From contig JAEUQV010000038.1 in NCBI GenBank assembly GCA_016789655.1, positions 1 through 35,720 of the forward strand: a DNA stretch of 35,720 nt, in the 5' to 3' direction. Every line of letters starts with the position of its first letter. Position 1 is the stretch's first letter. A program made the translations under genes and the position numbers. Source of the stretch: Candidatus Saccharimonadota bacterium. Lineage in GTDB: Bacteria > Patescibacteriota > Saccharimonadia > Saccharimonadales > UBA4665. The notes under the pieces were generated by a model. That model worked only from the letters and a program-made list of their open reading frames with translations. It searched no databases and was not told where the DNA came from. This document shows, in pieces, positions 24,085 through 32,023 of the stretch.

Positions 24085-26073
24085 TTAGTTTTCGTCACGC
24101 ATGTCGCGGATGGGGTTTCGCCGGATATTAGTCAACAGCGGCAAGATGGTGCTCAACAACGCAGAAAGAACAACTAAACCCAATACAATTGCCACGTAGG
24201 TAATGTCTACACCATAAAATGTAAACTGCTTATGTACGTCTTGAGCATTGTAGGCCAGCACGGCTGACACTGAGGCTTCTGGAGTAAGTTTGTTGCTTAG
24301 TAACAATGCCGCGCCCGAACCGAAAACAAACGCTAACATCATTATGAATACAGCAATAAATAGACTATACGTTAGGTATATCTGCGCTATAGCAAACCGG
24401 GTAGCACCAAGTGCTCTAAAAACTGCTGTTTCGCGGCGGCTATCGGCGATAATCTTGCCCACTATGCCCATAAGTACTAGTGCTGCTAACACGAGCACCA
24501 CTGGCGCCACATAGCGCATAGCCTTCCATACACCCTGACGTAGATCTTCGATTGCGCCAGCATTGTTCCCGAATGGTGATATGTCGAAATAGGTGCCCCG
24601 CTTGAAGCAGTCTACGACGCGTGGGTCTTGTTGGCCAGGTTCCGGCGGCCCAAAGTTTAGAACCGAGGAGACTTCACTGCTACAACCAACCCGCTGCGTG
24701 AAGCGTTTGGCCGATGCTAAATCACTAAACTCAGCGTAATAGAACTGCTCTATGTCTAGCAATTTCGACATTTTGGGATTTATTTTATCTAGCGCGGAGC
24801 CTTCGCTGATTGCTTCAGCCGGAGCGAACCAACCGCTTCCCAGGCCAGTCCTAAATACACCCTCTACTATGCTGCGTGCACTAAAACCAGGCTCAAAAGA
24901 CAAGTCTTGTGAAAATCCAACTATTCGTATTTTCATAATTTGTTGGTCAGGGTCGTTGTAGACTTCGTATGTTCGCTTGAACTCAAGCTCGTTGTTGGCT
25001 GTTTTTTTCTCATCTGCCGAACGAGTGTCTTTTTTTATTGTTATAGCGCCACACGCATCACTTGGAACAGCATACTGGAGCGCTGGAGCAGTATAGCCAG
25101 TCTTGCCCTTATTAAAAGCGATCTCCTTCTCTTGCTCTTTGGCCTGCTGGAGTAGATCACCACTGGGCCTATTGCGATAACACAGCTCAAACGTCTTGCC
25201 GGCAATATCTTTGCGAAGCTCAACCAGCCTATCTAGCCGCTGCTGAGCCGTGGCCGTGGCTGGCAGGCTAGGCATACTTAGGATTTGTTCAGCCGCACTC
25301 ACAGGCGCTATCACAGGCACGCTGCCGTCTTTACCAGAAGCAAGGCTCTGTCCAGGCAGCACGAAAGGCAGCAGTAGATCGGCATCGAAGTAGCTCAGGC
25401 CTAAGCTCATTAGCGTTGCAACGCCGCGCGGCTCACCCGCAGAGCTAACCTTGGCTTGGTCGACCACCTGCTCTTTGCCGTCTATTATCGGCACGACGGT
25501 TGGCTGCTCATACATCGCCCCAAAGCCAAAACCACCATTCATCGGGTTGGTGGAACTTCGGTAAACACCCTTGGCATTATTCTGTTTGGCAACCGATGAA
25601 AAGTCACTAAAGCTAATGTGCTGCAACGAGCGAGCATAGGTGTTGATAGCCTCGCGCGCTTCGGGGTTTGCTGTGTTCAGGAAATATTCTGAGCCGCCAC
25701 TGCCGTTTTTAGCTTCAAAAACAGGTAAACTTTGATCTGTGGTAGGGTCGTATGGGACATTTAAACGCTTGGCTGTGGCTTTTTTGTCGTTCTTGAGCTG
25801 TGTGGTGCGTGTTTTTAAGTCGTTTAAAATATCTGCGGTACCCATAAATATACTTTGCTGGTCGAAGATGGGTCGTGCCTGCACAATATACCGACTCCCC
25901 AAGCCTTCGGCGCCAAACGACTGCATGCTGCGTACCGCACCTGTCAGCATAGTAAGCACTAGCACAATCCCAGCGAACAACAGTGAAGCTATAGCCACGA
26001 CTATGCCAGTACGAACCCGGTGCGTTTTTAGTTTTGCCCCCGCCAAACGCACGCTATCGCGCAGAGTCATCAT
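24085..26073 (-). CDS. ABC transporter permease, MacB/FtsX type
   Basis: 662 residues. An N-terminal membrane segment (GIVVAIASLLFAGIVLVLTM) is followed by about 400 residues outside the membrane and three C-terminal segments of the FtsX domain (VVLVLAALVLMGIVGKIIA, then the motif ETAVFRALGATRFAIAQIYL, then LGLVVLSALLSTILPLL). The one plus three layout and large outer domain match MacB-type exporters and lipoprotein-release permeases. The outer domain has paired Cys but no known enzyme motif. Start overlaps the end of the ATPase gene by 4 bp, so the two are translated together. Substrate unknown; antimicrobial peptide or envelope component export are common roles. Confidence 0.9.
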   Translation of the reverse strand: MMTLRDSVRLAGAKLKTHRVRTGIVVAIASLLFAGIVLVLTMLTGAVRSMQSFGAEGLGSRYIVQARPIFDQQSIFMGTADILNDLKTRTTQLKNDKKATAKRLNVPYDPTTDQSLPVFEAKNGSGGSEYFLNTANPEAREAINTYARSLQHISFSDFSSVAKQNNAKGVYRSSTNPMNGGFGFGAMYEQPTVVPIIDGKEQVVDQAKVSSAGEPRGVATLMSLGLSYFDADLLLPFVLPGQSLASGKDGSVPVIAPVSAAEQILSMPSLPATATAQQRLDRLVELRKDIAGKTFELCYRNRPSGDLLQQAKEQEKEIAFNKGKTGYTAPALQYAVPSDACGAITIKKDTRSADEKKTANNELEFKRTYEVYNDPDQQIMKIRIVGFSQDLSFEPGFSARSIVEGVFRTGLGSGWFAPAEAISEGSALDKINPKMSKLLDIEQFYYAEFSDLASAKRFTQRVGCSSEVSSVLNFGPPEPGQQDPRVVDCFKRGTYFDISPFGNNAGAIEDLRQGVWKAMRYVAPVVLVLAALVLMGIVGKIIADSRRETAVFRALGATRFAIAQIYLTYSLFIAVFIMMLAFVFGSGAALLLSNKLTPEASVSAVLAYNAQDVHKQFTFYGVDITYVAIVLGLVVLSALLSTILPLLTNIRRNPIRDMRDEN

Positions 26074-26891
26074 GACACCACCCTCCCATCGCTCATGTGC
26101 ACAGCACGGTCGGCCATGCCTGCGAGAGCCAAATCATGCGTTACGACTACTACCGTCGCGCCACGCTCATCGCGAATTTGCTTGAATAGCTCAAATATAG
26201 CTACAGCGTTGGCATGGTCAAGGTTGCCGGTTGGTTCATCGGCCAGCAGTATATCCGGATCATTCTGTAGCGCCCGGGCTATGGCCGCCCGTTGCATCTG
26301 CCCGCCAGAAAGTTCACGCGGATAGTGCTTGAGCCTGTCACTAAGCCCAACAGTACCAGCAAGCTCAGTGCTTTTGGCTTTACGAACCGAGCGTTTGGTG
26401 CGTGCGAACATAGCCGGTACCTCAATATTCGTCTGTAAGCGCAAGAACGGCTGCAAGTAGAAAAATTGGAACACGAAACCGATGGTGCGGTTACGAAACC
26501 GCGAAAGCTTGCCATCACGCAGTTTACTTAAGTTTTGATCATGTACTGTGATCACACCCTTAGACGGCTTGTCGAGCCCGCCCATGAGTTGCAACAAGGT
26601 ACTTTTTCCACTACCACTCGTACCGGTTATGGCCACGAACTCGCCCTTATGCACCCGGATCGATACATCTTTAAGCGCCTCAACATGTGCCTTACCCATC
26701 TTATAGGTCTTGCTCACGTTGTCGACCGCAACCACGACCTCTTCACTTTTTGGTTTATACATCTTGGCTGTACGTAGTGTCCTGGCAGCGATCTTGAGCT
26801 GTTCCAAAGCTTGTCGCGGGTCCCCACCACAAGCCTGCAGCAATTGCACCGCGTACACTTGTTTATTGTCTGTGTTTTCCCCACCATCCAT
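26070..26891 (-). CDS. ABC transporter ATPase, MacB/LolD type
   Basis: 273 residues from ATG 26889-26891, picked because CATAAT ends 7 nt upstream; a longer frame to 26927 would begin before that box. The first 45 residues (MDGGENTDNKQVYAVQLLQA) form a helix-rich extension not found in most LolD. ABC motifs: Walker A GTSGSGKST, Q-loop FQFFYLQPF, signature LSGGQMQRAAIARAL, Walker B ILLADEPTGNLD, switch VVVTHDLALA. Energises the permease encoded 4 bp overlapping downstream. The hairpin at 26943-27011 precedes its promoter. Confidence 0.95.
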   Translation of the reverse strand: MDGGENTDNKQVYAVQLLQACGGDPRQALEQLKIAARTLRTAKMYKPKSEEVVVAVDNVSKTYKMGKAHVEALKDVSIRVHKGEFVAITGTSGSGKSTLLQLMGGLDKPSKGVITVHDQNLSKLRDGKLSRFRNRTIGFVFQFFYLQPFLRLQTNIEVPAMFARTKRSVRKAKSTELAGTVGLSDRLKHYPRELSGGQMQRAAIARALQNDPDILLADEPTGNLDHANAVAIFELFKQIRDERGATVVVVTHDLALAGMADRAVHMSDGRVVS

Positions 26892-26898
26892 ACCCAAT

Positions 26899-26904
26899 AT
26901 TATG
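26899..26904 (-). promoter_or_regulatory. -10 box of the ABC exporter operon
   Basis: CATAAT on the minus strand ends 7 nt before the ATG at 26891, another predicted leaderless start. Confidence 0.5.
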
Positions 26905-26942
26905 CACGGCTTGTGCTTGAGGCACAAGCGGCAGATGGTACA

Positions 26943-27011
26943 GCCCTCCGTAAAACAAAACCTGCTTTATTTTGGGTGATGGCCAAAATGCAGGTTTTGT
27001 TTTCTGAGGGC
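26943..27011 (-). terminator. Large hairpin terminator between tilS and the ABC operon
   Basis: GCCCTC, AAAACAAAACCTGC and TTTTGG on the left pair with CCAAAA, GCAGGTTTTGTTTT and GAGGGC on the right, with small internal differences. Loop is GTGATGG. On the minus strand CAGGTTTTGTTTT follows the core, as in an intrinsic terminator for tilS; T-rich runs on the other strand make it bidirectional in principle. Confidence 0.8.
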
Positions 27012-27015
27012 TATA

Positions 27016-27114
27016 GGTGGTAGGTAGCAGATAGTAGTTGGTAGATGGGGAATCGAATTTTTGAGGTTAGAAGAATGCCCATTCTTCAATCTTTAATCGT
27101 TCCTCGTAATTCGT
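27016..27114 (-). repeat. Dispersed repeat, copy A (after tilS)
   Basis: Contains GGTGGTAGGT-type 7-mers, then AATCGAATTTTTGAGG, a GAAGAATG-CC-CATTCTTC palindrome (27070-27087) and CTTTAATCGTTCCTCGTAAT. Its reverse complement matches 31888-31975 after the TauE-like gene in the same order (about 70-80 percent by eye). Sits between the tilS stop codon and the terminator. Confidence 0.75.
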
Positions 27115-28110
27115 TTAAGGTTCGGTGCCGGGTGAGATTAGTTGCACTTCATTGCGGCCGATGGCAAATGAGTAGCCCTGCTCGATGTCGGCTAGCGAAT
27201 TATTGCGACCGGTTTGCAGCGCTTTTACGAGGCGCTCGAGTAGCTTCGTCGTGATGACTGCCGAAGTGTTGTGGCGTAGCCACGATGCCAAAATCTCGCG
27301 TGCCGCTTCATCGGGCAGAGACTTGAAAGGCTCACGATCGATGGATGTGGGAGTAGTATGCGCTGCCAAATACTCATTCGTCACGGCACTGATGGCGTCA
27401 TTAAGACTCGCCGCACGCTCACTATGCACAAGTAACTGCTCGCGCATTTTAGCGGAAATTTTCGGTATGATTTGCCGCCGCACGTAGTTACGCAAGTAAG
27501 TTTCATCCTCATTGGTGCTATCTTCCCGCCACTGCAATGTATGCAAATGAGCATAAGCCCGTATCTGTTGTTTTGACCATCCCAGCATAGGACGACGAAT
27601 TTCGGGTGTCGAACGCAGCGAGCTCAAGCCCCTGCTTTTAGTGCCACGCAGCCAGTTAATGATGATGGTTTCCAACACGTCGTCTTGGTGATGCGCCGTC
27701 AGGATCGCATCGGCTCGATGTTCCTCTTTTACGCGGCGCAAGAAATCGTAACGCGCTTTCCGTGCTACCGCCTCACTAGCTCCCGCGCCCAACTCTGCGC
27801 GCTCATACACAAACGGCAAACCGCATGCTGCGGCCAGTTCTTGCACGAACTGCCTATCTGCATCGGAATCCGGGCGAATGCCGTGGTCGAAATGCGCCAC
27901 GATCAGTTGGTAGGTGGTAGGTGGTAGGTGGTAGGTAGGGGCAGTAAATGAATTGAGATTTGGGAATTGAGATTCGGGAATAGTCTGTGGATTGTGAATG
28001 GTGAGTTGTGGATTACTGTAATTTTGCGCCAGTAAGTCCAAGAGCACCACCGAATCAACACCCCCGCTCACCGCCGCAATATACGTACTAGCTGGCAATT
28101 CTACATCCAT
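27115..28110 (-). CDS. tilS: TilS tRNA(Ile)-lysidine synthetase with repeat-derived insertion
   Basis: 331 residues. Makes lysidine at C34 of tRNA-Ile(CAU). PP-loop SGGVDS at 15-20 (AAVSGGVDSVVLLDLL); HFDHGIRPDSDADR and LTAHHQDDVLETI are the family motifs, and RWREDSTN-like WREDSTNEDETYLRN follows. Residues about 31-69 (around PQTIPESQFPNLNSF and PTYHLPPTTYQL) are an insertion between the PP-loop strand and HFDHG; its DNA consists of GGTAGGT heptamers and ATTGAGATT-like repeats also found between genes. The C-terminal domain is short. ATG lies 8 nt after TATAAT. Divergent from the HD gene by 16 bp. Confidence 0.95.
   Translation of the reverse strand: MDVELPASTYIAAVSGGVDSVVLLDLLAQNYSNPQLTIHNPQTIPESQFPNLNSFTAPTYHLPPTTYQLIVAHFDHGIRPDSDADRQFVQELAAACGLPFVYERAELGAGASEAVARKARYDFLRRVKEEHRADAILTAHHQDDVLETIIINWLRGTKSRGLSSLRSTPEIRRPMLGWSKQQIRAYAHLHTLQWREDSTNEDETYLRNYVRRQIIPKISAKMREQLLVHSERAASLNDAISAVTNEYLAAHTTPTSIDREPFKSLPDEAAREILASWLRHNTSAVITTKLLERLVKALQTGRNNSLADIEQGYSFAIGRNEVQLISPGTEP
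27906..28018 (-). repeat. Short-repeat insertion inside tilS
   Basis: GGTAGGT repeated five times (about 27907-27938), then GAATTGAGATT, GGGAATTGAGATTCGGGAAT and GTGAATGGTGAGTTGTGG type runs. The frame stays open. Same kind of sequence as the intergenic copies at 27016-27114 and 31888-31975. Confidence 0.75.
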
Positions 28111-28126
28111 ATGACATAATTATAAG
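28111..28126. promoter_or_regulatory. 16-bp divergent promoter of tilS and the HD gene
   Basis: Between the two start codons lies only ATGACATAATTATAAG. Toward tilS: TATAAT (28119-28124), 8 nt to ATG. Toward the HD gene: CATAAT (28115-28120), 6 nt to ATG 28127. The -10 boxes overlap, both mRNAs would be leaderless, and each -35 region lies in the other coding sequence. Confidence 0.7.
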
Positions 28127-28723
28127 ATGAAACGACCAGATTTGGATAGATTGATTGAACTCCAAAGGCTGCTGCAGGCATTTGGGTCGGTAGACCGGGT
28201 CGTCCACCGCGATCATAACGGTACCATGCGCCAAGAGACCGATGTAGAACATAGCTATAACTTAGCTATGACCGCCTGGTTTTTAGCACCACATTTTCCT
28301 GAACTCGACCGCGACCTGCTCCTTCGTTACGCGCTGGTGCATGACCTGGTAGAAGTGCACGCCGGCGATACATATGTATATGGTTCGCGCGAAGAACTAG
28401 CTAGCAAACACGACCGAGAAGCGGCAGCCGCTTCAAAATTGGCTGCCGAGTGGAGCGACTTCCCTGAGTTGCACGAGCTCATACAGTCATACGAGGCACG
28501 CGACACCGCCGAAGGCCGGTTTGTTTACGCGCTCGATAAACTCATGCCGATTTTTGCCATCTACATCCACGACGGCTACACTTGGAAGCAAGAAGGTATA
28601 ACCGTCGCCATGCTCGACCGCATCAAACGCGACAAAGTCGCCCTCTCTCCCGAAATCCAGCCGTATTTCGAAGATCTCATACAGCTCCTCCTCACCTCCC
28701 CCCACCTCATCCCCGCCAAATGA
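28127..28723 (+). CDS. HD-domain phosphohydrolase, YfbR-like
   Basis: 198 residues. HD motifs: TDVEHSYNLAMTAWF (first metal His), YALVHDLVEVHAGD (HD pair and following E), and FVYALDKLMPIF (last Asp). Similar to YfbR 5'-deoxynucleotidase and related HD families, so it probably removes phosphate from nucleotides. It starts 16 bp from tilS in the opposite direction. Its last 26 codons, LSPEIQPYFEDL onward, are copied at 30865-30942 after the next two genes. Specific substrate is not deducible. Confidence 0.85.
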   Translation: MKRPDLDRLIELQRLLQAFGSVDRVVHRDHNGTMRQETDVEHSYNLAMTAWFLAPHFPELDRDLLLRYALVHDLVEVHAGDTYVYGSREELASKHDREAAAASKLAAEWSDFPELHELIQSYEARDTAEGRFVYALDKLMPIFAIYIHDGYTWKQEGITVAMLDRIKRDKVALSPEIQPYFEDLIQLLLTSPHLIPAK

Positions 28724-28880
28724 TATTTTGGCTAGTCTAAAATATTTCCATAGTGAATCGAATGCACTTTGTCATGCGAATTCAGCATAACATTCAAGAA
28801 ACTCGTCGCCATGCTATAGCTCTGCCAAACATCAATATATCTGGAGACTAAATTGAGATTATTAGTTCAAGTTAAGGCTG

Positions 28881-28909
28881 TTGACAAGTAGGCAAAATAC
28901 CCGTATCAT
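28881..28909 (+). promoter_or_regulatory. Strong promoter of the ATP-grasp cassette
   Basis: TTGACA (28881-28886), 17-nt spacer, TATCAT (28904-28909), then 7 nt to the ATG at 28917. Best -35/-10 pair in the window and again leaderless. The preceding 28724-28880 has no gene. Confidence 0.85.
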
Positions 28910-28916
28910 TTGACAA

Positions 28917-29981
28917 ATGAATGCTAATGTTTTGATGCTTTACCCCCAGGAGGGTTTGCCCCCAGATTCTACGATTAGGCATAAAAACCAAGCTGCTGTC
29001 AGACAGCTAGCGATGCTAATGAACGGGCATGTTTTCGAGCACGGCGAACGTGTGCCTGCAGGTACAATGGTTATGGGCTACCCACTGGAAGTTGTTGCTA
29101 CGACCACAGACCTCCCAAAAAGCATCCTTGAGCCTGGTGGATTATACGGAGCAATCGTCGAGTCGGATAATCACGGTCATAAAGCCGTACTTCATGCCCT
29201 GCCGCATGGCGATGCTCCATCACCTGATTGGTACTCAAATTCTGCCGCAAGTGCATCTGGGGAAGGCACCATGCCAGGTTTTAGTTTTTTTGACCATCAT
29301 TCAGGCTTGCATGCATTTGATAGGGTGGTAGCGGATCACGGTCAAGCAAGGCTAAAGATAGCCAACGAACAGGCTGGCAGAGGCCAATGGGTAGTCGACG
29401 ACAAGGATCACCTTAAGCGTATACTTTCATCTAACCCGAACGGTTTTGCTTCCGGGTTTGTTATGGAACCACACTTGCACGATCATGAAGTTATGGTCGT
29501 TTCGCAAGTACAAACACCTCTGGGGTTCATCTCACTAGCCGGTCATTGTTACGATGTTATCGATTCGAATGGCAAAGCTAAATATGGTGGTGCAGAATTA
29601 ACTGCTATAAATCAGCCCCTTGAAGACCTGGCTACACACTTCGGCGGCAATCGACTGTTAAGGGAAGCCATTCGAGCAGCCACAGAGACTAATCGCGTAT
29701 TTGAAGTACTCGGTGCAACGGTATCAAAATTCACTTTTGACGTAGTATCTGGGAACGACAGCAAAGGAAACCATACCTTAGGAGTCACCGATACATCGCT
29801 ACGACCCACCGCATCCACACCTGCAGAAATCGCTGCCATGAAATATTATGCTACACATACGGGTGGCCCTGTATCTATATCTCTGCGCTACGATTATACA
29901 GGGCTCCCGGTTGCCCAAGGTTTTGATACTTTTCTCAATACGGGTAAGGTAACTATTGGCACTAGGGTTAGCCCAATTTAG
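28917..29981 (+). CDS. ATP-grasp-like protein resembling DUF3182
   Basis: 354 residues. Resembles my memory of the DUF3182 family in residue pattern: an N-terminal HKNQAAVRQLAMLMNGHVFE, LYGAIVESDNHGHKAVLHAL, then GQARLKIANEQAGRGQWVV (ATP-grasp glycine loop), a second FVMEPHLHDHEVMV, and C-terminal GVTDTSLRPTASTPAEIAA. Soluble, no signal peptide. ATP-grasp enzymes join a carboxylate to an amine or thiol; the substrate here is unknown. The α/β-hydrolase gene follows after 1 bp, so both are co-transcribed from the promoter at 28881. The cassette has lower GC than its neighbours by eye and is bordered on the right by copied gene ends, so it was probably acquired. Confidence 0.6.
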   Translation: MNANVLMLYPQEGLPPDSTIRHKNQAAVRQLAMLMNGHVFEHGERVPAGTMVMGYPLEVVATTTDLPKSILEPGGLYGAIVESDNHGHKAVLHALPHGDAPSPDWYSNSAASASGEGTMPGFSFFDHHSGLHAFDRVVADHGQARLKIANEQAGRGQWVVDDKDHLKRILSSNPNGFASGFVMEPHLHDHEVMVVSQVQTPLGFISLAGHCYDVIDSNGKAKYGGAELTAINQPLEDLATHFGGNRLLREAIRAATETNRVFEVLGATVSKFTFDVVSGNDSKGNHTLGVTDTSLRPTASTPAEIAAMKYYATHTGGPVSISLRYDYTGLPVAQGFDTFLNTGKVTIGTRVSPI

Positions 29982-29982
29982 C

Positions 29983-30729
29983 ATGAACCAGGCGATTTTT
30001 GAAGACTTGCAAATACCCTCCCAAGGAGTTTTGCTAAATATAAAAAACGTCACTTCCGGAGCGATCAAAAACCCAGACTGTTTAATGGTTTTGCCCGGGT
30101 ATTTGTCTCGACGATCCAAATATGCAGATGTACTCTCAAAACATGCCTTAGAAATAGGAGTAGATTTGTCGGTCATAGGGTTTCAGGGCTGGGATAATAG
30201 TGATGTTCGACTTGAAGATACCTCCCAGGAATCACATGTAGCAGATACCCTTTCTCTGTACCAACATCTATTAAAGCAATATGAGAGAGTGCACCTGTAC
30301 GGAACAAGTTACGGTGCGTATATCGGCGCAAATGCTTTTGCTAATGGTGCGCATTTTTCAAGTATTTGCCTTCGAACGCCAGCAGTTTATTTTGAAACTG
30401 ACTTTAACACTCCGAGTAACTTGGTTGATAGAGATGATAAAGTGCAATCCTTACGACGTAACAAAACTGAGCTTGGGCGGCATAGCCTGCTCAATAGACT
30501 GTGGTCTACTATTGATGCCGATCCAACACCTGCGCTAATCGTAGCTCATGGCGATGATAGTGACACACCTCTTGCATCCACTATGGCATACGCTTCATCG
30601 CTGAGCGCAGCCGTATATATTGCGCCGGGTGTCCAACATTCTGCAAAAGACGCACTTAGCAATAGTAGGGAAGTAGCTCTAAGTGATGCTGTCTACTTTG
30701 CTTGGCTAAGAGCTATTGTTGCTCAATAG
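29983..30729 (+). CDS. Alpha/beta hydrolase
   Basis: 248 residues from ATG 29983, two bases after the TAG of the ATP-grasp gene; a frame extension upstream overlaps that gene and is not used. Nucleophile elbow GTSYG within VHLYGTSYGAYIGA; acid in ALIVAHGDDSDTP; His in APGVQHSAKDA. So Ser-Asp-His triad appears complete. Oxyanion-side segment LMVLPGYLSRRSKYADVL. No signal peptide, so cytoplasmic. Together with the ATP-grasp protein it may ligate and then cleave or activate a small molecule, or act as esterase or acyltransferase on it; that is inference. Confidence 0.8.
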   Translation: MNQAIFEDLQIPSQGVLLNIKNVTSGAIKNPDCLMVLPGYLSRRSKYADVLSKHALEIGVDLSVIGFQGWDNSDVRLEDTSQESHVADTLSLYQHLLKQYERVHLYGTSYGAYIGANAFANGAHFSSICLRTPAVYFETDFNTPSNLVDRDDKVQSLRRNKTELGRHSLLNRLWSTIDADPTPALIVAHGDDSDTPLASTMAYASSLSAAVYIAPGVQHSAKDALSNSREVALSDAVYFAWLRAIVAQ

Positions 30730-30774
30730 CGAACAAAACGAGCTACTCTATGTATTGCTTGACTAGGTTTCGCT

Positions 30775-30942
30775 ATGCTCCTGGCCATGGGAGACCCACC
30801 GCTGGTAGCCAATCTGACGTCCAATGCCGTTACCCTACCGAGGCAACTGATAGTCGTCGATCTTTCTCCCGAAATCCAGCCGTATTTCGAAGATCTCATG
30901 CAGCTTCTCCTCACCTCCCCCCACCTCATCCACGCCCGCTAA
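30775..30942 (+). pseudogene. Chimeric remnant: TauE-like fragment fused in frame to the HD gene tail (stretch 30730-31129)
   Basis: 55 codons. First half MLLAMGDPPLVANLTSNAV then TLPRQLIVV matches residues about 31-58 of the TauE-like gene (31220-31300), 445 bp further on. Second half DLSPEIQPYFEDLMQLL then LTSPHLIHAR matches the last 26 residues of the HD gene (28646-28720), 2219 bp before. The join at about 30857 keeps frame. Amino-acid changes show decay. An in-frame stop precedes the ATG. After it, CGCCCGCTAACCCC occurs twice (about 30933 and 30957). The remaining bases to 31129 carry no gene; TATACT at 31091-31096 may be the -10 of the TauE-like gene. Confidence 0.85.
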
Positions 30943-31129
30943 CCCCCCGCCCCATCCCCGCCCGCTAACCCCAGCACCATCACCTTGCAATCACGGCACT
31001 TGTAACATTTTTGATACGGCCGGATAGCTTTTGTTACAGAGTGTTTGGAGAATGCATGGTGTAGAGTCGCACAGAAGACGCTAATTGTTATATACTTTAT
31101 TAACAGGGAAAACAAAACCTCTAAACTAT

Positions 31130-31891
31130 ATGGAAAAAGACGTCATTATTCTGCTCGTGGGCATCGTGGTCGGTGCTATGAATGCTATTGCTGGCGGTGG
31201 AATGCTACTGGGATTTCCTATGCTTGTAGCTCTAGGTGTCCCCCCGCTGGTAGCCAATGTGACGGCCAATGCCGTTACCCCGCCTGGGCAACTGGTGGTA
31301 GTCGGCCTGTACCGGGATTACCTTCGGCGCATCCCCCGGCGCTATGCATACCTCATCATCCCGATCGCACTCGGAGCGACCGCCGGCGCGTTGACGCTGC
31401 GCGACACCAACGCAGCCAATTTCGCGGGATTCGTTCCGTGGCTGATACTTTTCGGTGTCATTCTATTTGCGTTCCAGCCACTTATACATCTGAAGTTACA
31501 CCATCACATACATCACCGGCGAGGTGGTAATTGGACCCTGTTTTGGATAGGGCTGGGGCTTTTGCCAGTGTCGTTCTATGGAGGCTACTTCGGCGCCGGT
31601 TACGGGTTCATGATGTTGGCGTTCCTAGGGTTCGGCAAGATTCATGAAGTGCATATGCTCAATGCCATGAAGAGTATATCTTCAGTCATCGTGGCGCTGA
31701 TTTGTCTGGCCATATTACACGGTACGGGGCTGATAGATTGGCGTGTCGCGACATTCATGGCTATAGGCACGACGGCTGGCGGCTACATAGGCGCCGGTGT
31801 CGCCAAACGCGTATCTTCCAAGTGGCTGCGTGTATTCATCGTGGTAGTTGGCTTGGTCGCCGCCGCCCACATGGCGTTCAGTAATTATTAA
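31130..31891 (+). CDS. TauE/SafE-family membrane permease
   Basis: 253 residues from ATG 31130; an upstream ATG at 31085 lies before the TATACT box and is not chosen. About eight hydrophobic segments in two halves, with NAIAGGGMLLGFPML and SFYGGYFGAGYGFMMLAFLG in matching places, the two-fold TauE repeat (GxGGG and GGxxGxG). Exports or imports sulfonates or sulfite in known members; substrate here unknown. A His-rich loop (HLKLHHHIHHRRGG) between halves is unusual and could bind metal. Part of its 5' half was copied into 30775-30857. No transporter partner is adjacent. Confidence 0.88.
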   Translation: MEKDVIILLVGIVVGAMNAIAGGGMLLGFPMLVALGVPPLVANVTANAVTPPGQLVVVGLYRDYLRRIPRRYAYLIIPIALGATAGALTLRDTNAANFAGFVPWLILFGVILFAFQPLIHLKLHHHIHHRRGGNWTLFWIGLGLLPVSFYGGYFGAGYGFMMLAFLGFGKIHEVHMLNAMKSISSVIVALICLAILHGTGLIDWRVATFMAIGTTAGGYIGAGVAKRVSSKWLRVFIVVVGLVAAAHMAFSNY

Positions 31892-31975
31892 ATCGAATTA
31901 CGAAGAACGATTAAAGATTAACGAATCGGCATATTCTAGCATCAAAATTCGATTACCCACCTACCACCTACTCCA
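31888..31975 (+). repeat. Dispersed repeat, copy B (after the TauE-like gene)
   Basis: AATCGAATTACGAAGAACGATTAAAGATTAACG... then AAAATTCGATTACCCACC and CTACCACCTACTCC match the reverse complement of copy A at 27016-27114 over about 90 bp. It follows the stop codon directly and precedes the GH16 gene. Confidence 0.72.
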
Positions 31976-32023
31976 TTATGTCTCCTTCCGCTCCACCCCC
32001 GTTTGTGTTAGCATATGCTTATT

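Noticed and set aside
24085-26927. FtsE-FtsX cell-division pair
   Set aside because: The permease has a large outer domain after the first membrane segment, as in MacB-type exporters, not FtsX.
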